Of a DNA stretch of 26,124 bases, positions 25,343 through 26,124 are shown piece after piece. The translations under genes and the position numbers were made by a program. The DNA is from Moraxella lacunata (GTDB lineage Bacteria > Pseudomonadota > Gammaproteobacteria > Pseudomonadales > Moraxellaceae), in assembly GCF_002027545.1 (NCBI RefSeq), contig NZ_MXAN01000011.1, forward strand, positions 1 to 26,124, read 5' to 3'. The notes below the pieces were generated by a model. The model searched no databases. It was not told the DNA's origin and saw nothing but the letters and a program-made list of their open reading frames with translations. Every line of letters starts with the position of its first letter. Position 1 is the stretch's first letter.

Positions 25343-26124
25343 TTAGACCGTGGCATCTTTGTCCGTCTGTGATAGCATGTTTGTGATGGGTTTGGCAAGC
25401 ACCAACAGTAGTACCCCACAGACCACCAAAAAGACCGTCAATGCCGTAAAGAGCTTTGGCAAATCCCCTATCGTCTCTGCCGACACATAGCCACCTGAGA
25501 TGGAGCCTATCAGTCCGCCCAACGAGATGGACGTGTACCACAGCCCCATCATCACCCCTTGCATGCCTTGTGGGGCAAGTTTGGTCATGCTAGACATGCC
25601 CACAGGCGAGATACAAAGCTCAGCGATGGTCAAAAAAAGCAGTGATGAGACAAGCCACATCATGGACACGCTGGCACTGCCCGCCACAATCATCTTGCTC
25701 GCCATAATCATGATGGCAAAAGCAACCGACGCCAGTAGCATGCCTAGGGCAAACTTTGTCATGCTATTTGGGTTTTTGTGGCGTTTGCCCAGTTTTATCC
25801 ACAGCATGCTCACCAAGGGGGCAAAGAGCAGGATAAAAATGGGGTTTAGCGACTGAAACCACACCGTTGGAATGTTAAAACCGCCCAAACTGCGGTCAGT
25901 ATAACGCTCGGCAAATAGGTTAAATGATGCAGGCTGTTGTTCAAAACTTGACCAGAACAAAGACGCTCCGACGATGAGAAAAAAGCAGACAAGCAGACGC
26001 ATTTTTTCTGCCTTAACAAAGCGAGATGACAAAAACGCCCACCCAAAAAAAGCAAATAACGCCCCGATGTGAACCGCACCCCAAAAGTTAGACACACTAA
26101 CCTTTGGGGTGCTTTTTATGGCAA
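25343..26124 (-). CDS. POT-family proton-dependent peptide transporter, C-terminal part (runs off the window)
   Basis: Inner-membrane di-/tripeptide:H+ symporter of the POT/PTR2 family. The frame is open through the right edge (the codons beyond 26095 read AIKSTPKVS), so the true start lies outside and about 260 C-terminal residues are visible. Signature features are FWSSFEQQPASFNLFA, the SLNPIFILLFAPL membrane segment, and LTIAELCISPVGMSSMTKLA, which is the family's ExCxSPxG motif, followed by GVMMGLWYTSISLGGLIG. About six membrane segments are seen. A GTG at 26093-26095 is not the start, since the homologous sequence continues upstream. No clear terminator follows its stop at 25343. Confidence 0.92.
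   Translation of the reverse strand, partial: AIKSTPKVSVSNFWGAVHIGALFAFFGWAFLSSRFVKAEKMRLLVCFFLIVGASLFWSSFEQQPASFNLFAERYTDRSLGGFNIPTVWFQSLNPIFILLFAPLVSMLWIKLGKRHKNPNSMTKFALGMLLASVAFAIMIMASKMIVAGSASVSMMWLVSSLLFLTIAELCISPVGMSSMTKLAPQGMQGVMMGLWYTSISLGGLIGSISGGYVSAETIGDLPKLFTALTVFLVVCGVLLLVLAKPITNMLSQTDKDATV

Noticed and set aside
1..26124. CRISPR array, tRNA, rRNA or complete insertion sequence
   Set aside because: No regularly spaced repeats, no cloverleaf-type sequence and no transposase frame was recognised by reading; a covariance-model search would be needed to exclude small RNAs.

Overview
The window looks like chromosomal DNA of a gamma-proteobacterium of the Moraxellaceae, most likely Moraxella. 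The grounds are the style of the encoded proteins (a subtilisin-type autotransporter, a fused peroxiredoxin-glutaredoxin, a DUF2799 lipoprotein, a XRE regulator with a coiled-coil tail), the moderate-GC genes set in very AT-rich spacers, and small dispersed repeats that recur within the window. This is judgement from sequence reading, not from a search. No rRNA, tRNA, CRISPR array or intact transposase was seen.

Layout. Positions 99-2124 (minus strand) hold a TSUP permease behind coaBC (coenzyme A synthesis). A repeat-bearing spacer follows, with a short gene equal to only the C-terminal part of an Rpn/PD-(D/E)XK protein, convergent with a second TSUP permease (to 3557). A dicarboxylate/amino-acid symporter (3670-4950) and a 1123-residue autotransporter protease (5021-8392, minus) share a bidirectional terminator. 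After an 836-bp AT-rich spacer come nhaA, a small unknown gene and two lipoprotein genes (one MliC-like and His-rich, one DUF2799). These are interleaved with three MITE-like elements. Next are a membrane-anchored unknown protein (minus), aroE, an acyl-CoA dehydrogenase gene, xthA, an antitoxin-like remnant and the peroxiredoxin-glutaredoxin gene.

From 18630 to 19656 there is a compact module: a XRE regulator divergent from a two-gene operon of tiny proteins (a zinc ribbon and a 71-residue unknown). It is bracketed by two terminator hairpins that match at 29 of 30 bases. The rest (19660-24805, minus) is a type I secretion set in the order tolC-like, ABC transporter, HlyD-like adaptor, with no substrate gene in view. 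A fourth MITE-like element and the C-terminal part of a POT peptide transporter running off the right edge complete the window.

The most striking feature is that three otherwise well-preserved genes are each interrupted by one in-frame stop codon with the reading frame intact on both sides: the acyl-CoA dehydrogenase (TAA at 15141), the XRE regulator (TAA at 19022-19024, minus) and the secretion ABC transporter (TAG at 22725-22727, minus). They are recent nonsense mutations, sequencing errors, or candidates for readthrough. Other points of interest are the stand-alone Rpn C-terminal protein, the terminator-flanked regulator module, and MITE ends that coincide with stop codons of neighbouring genes.
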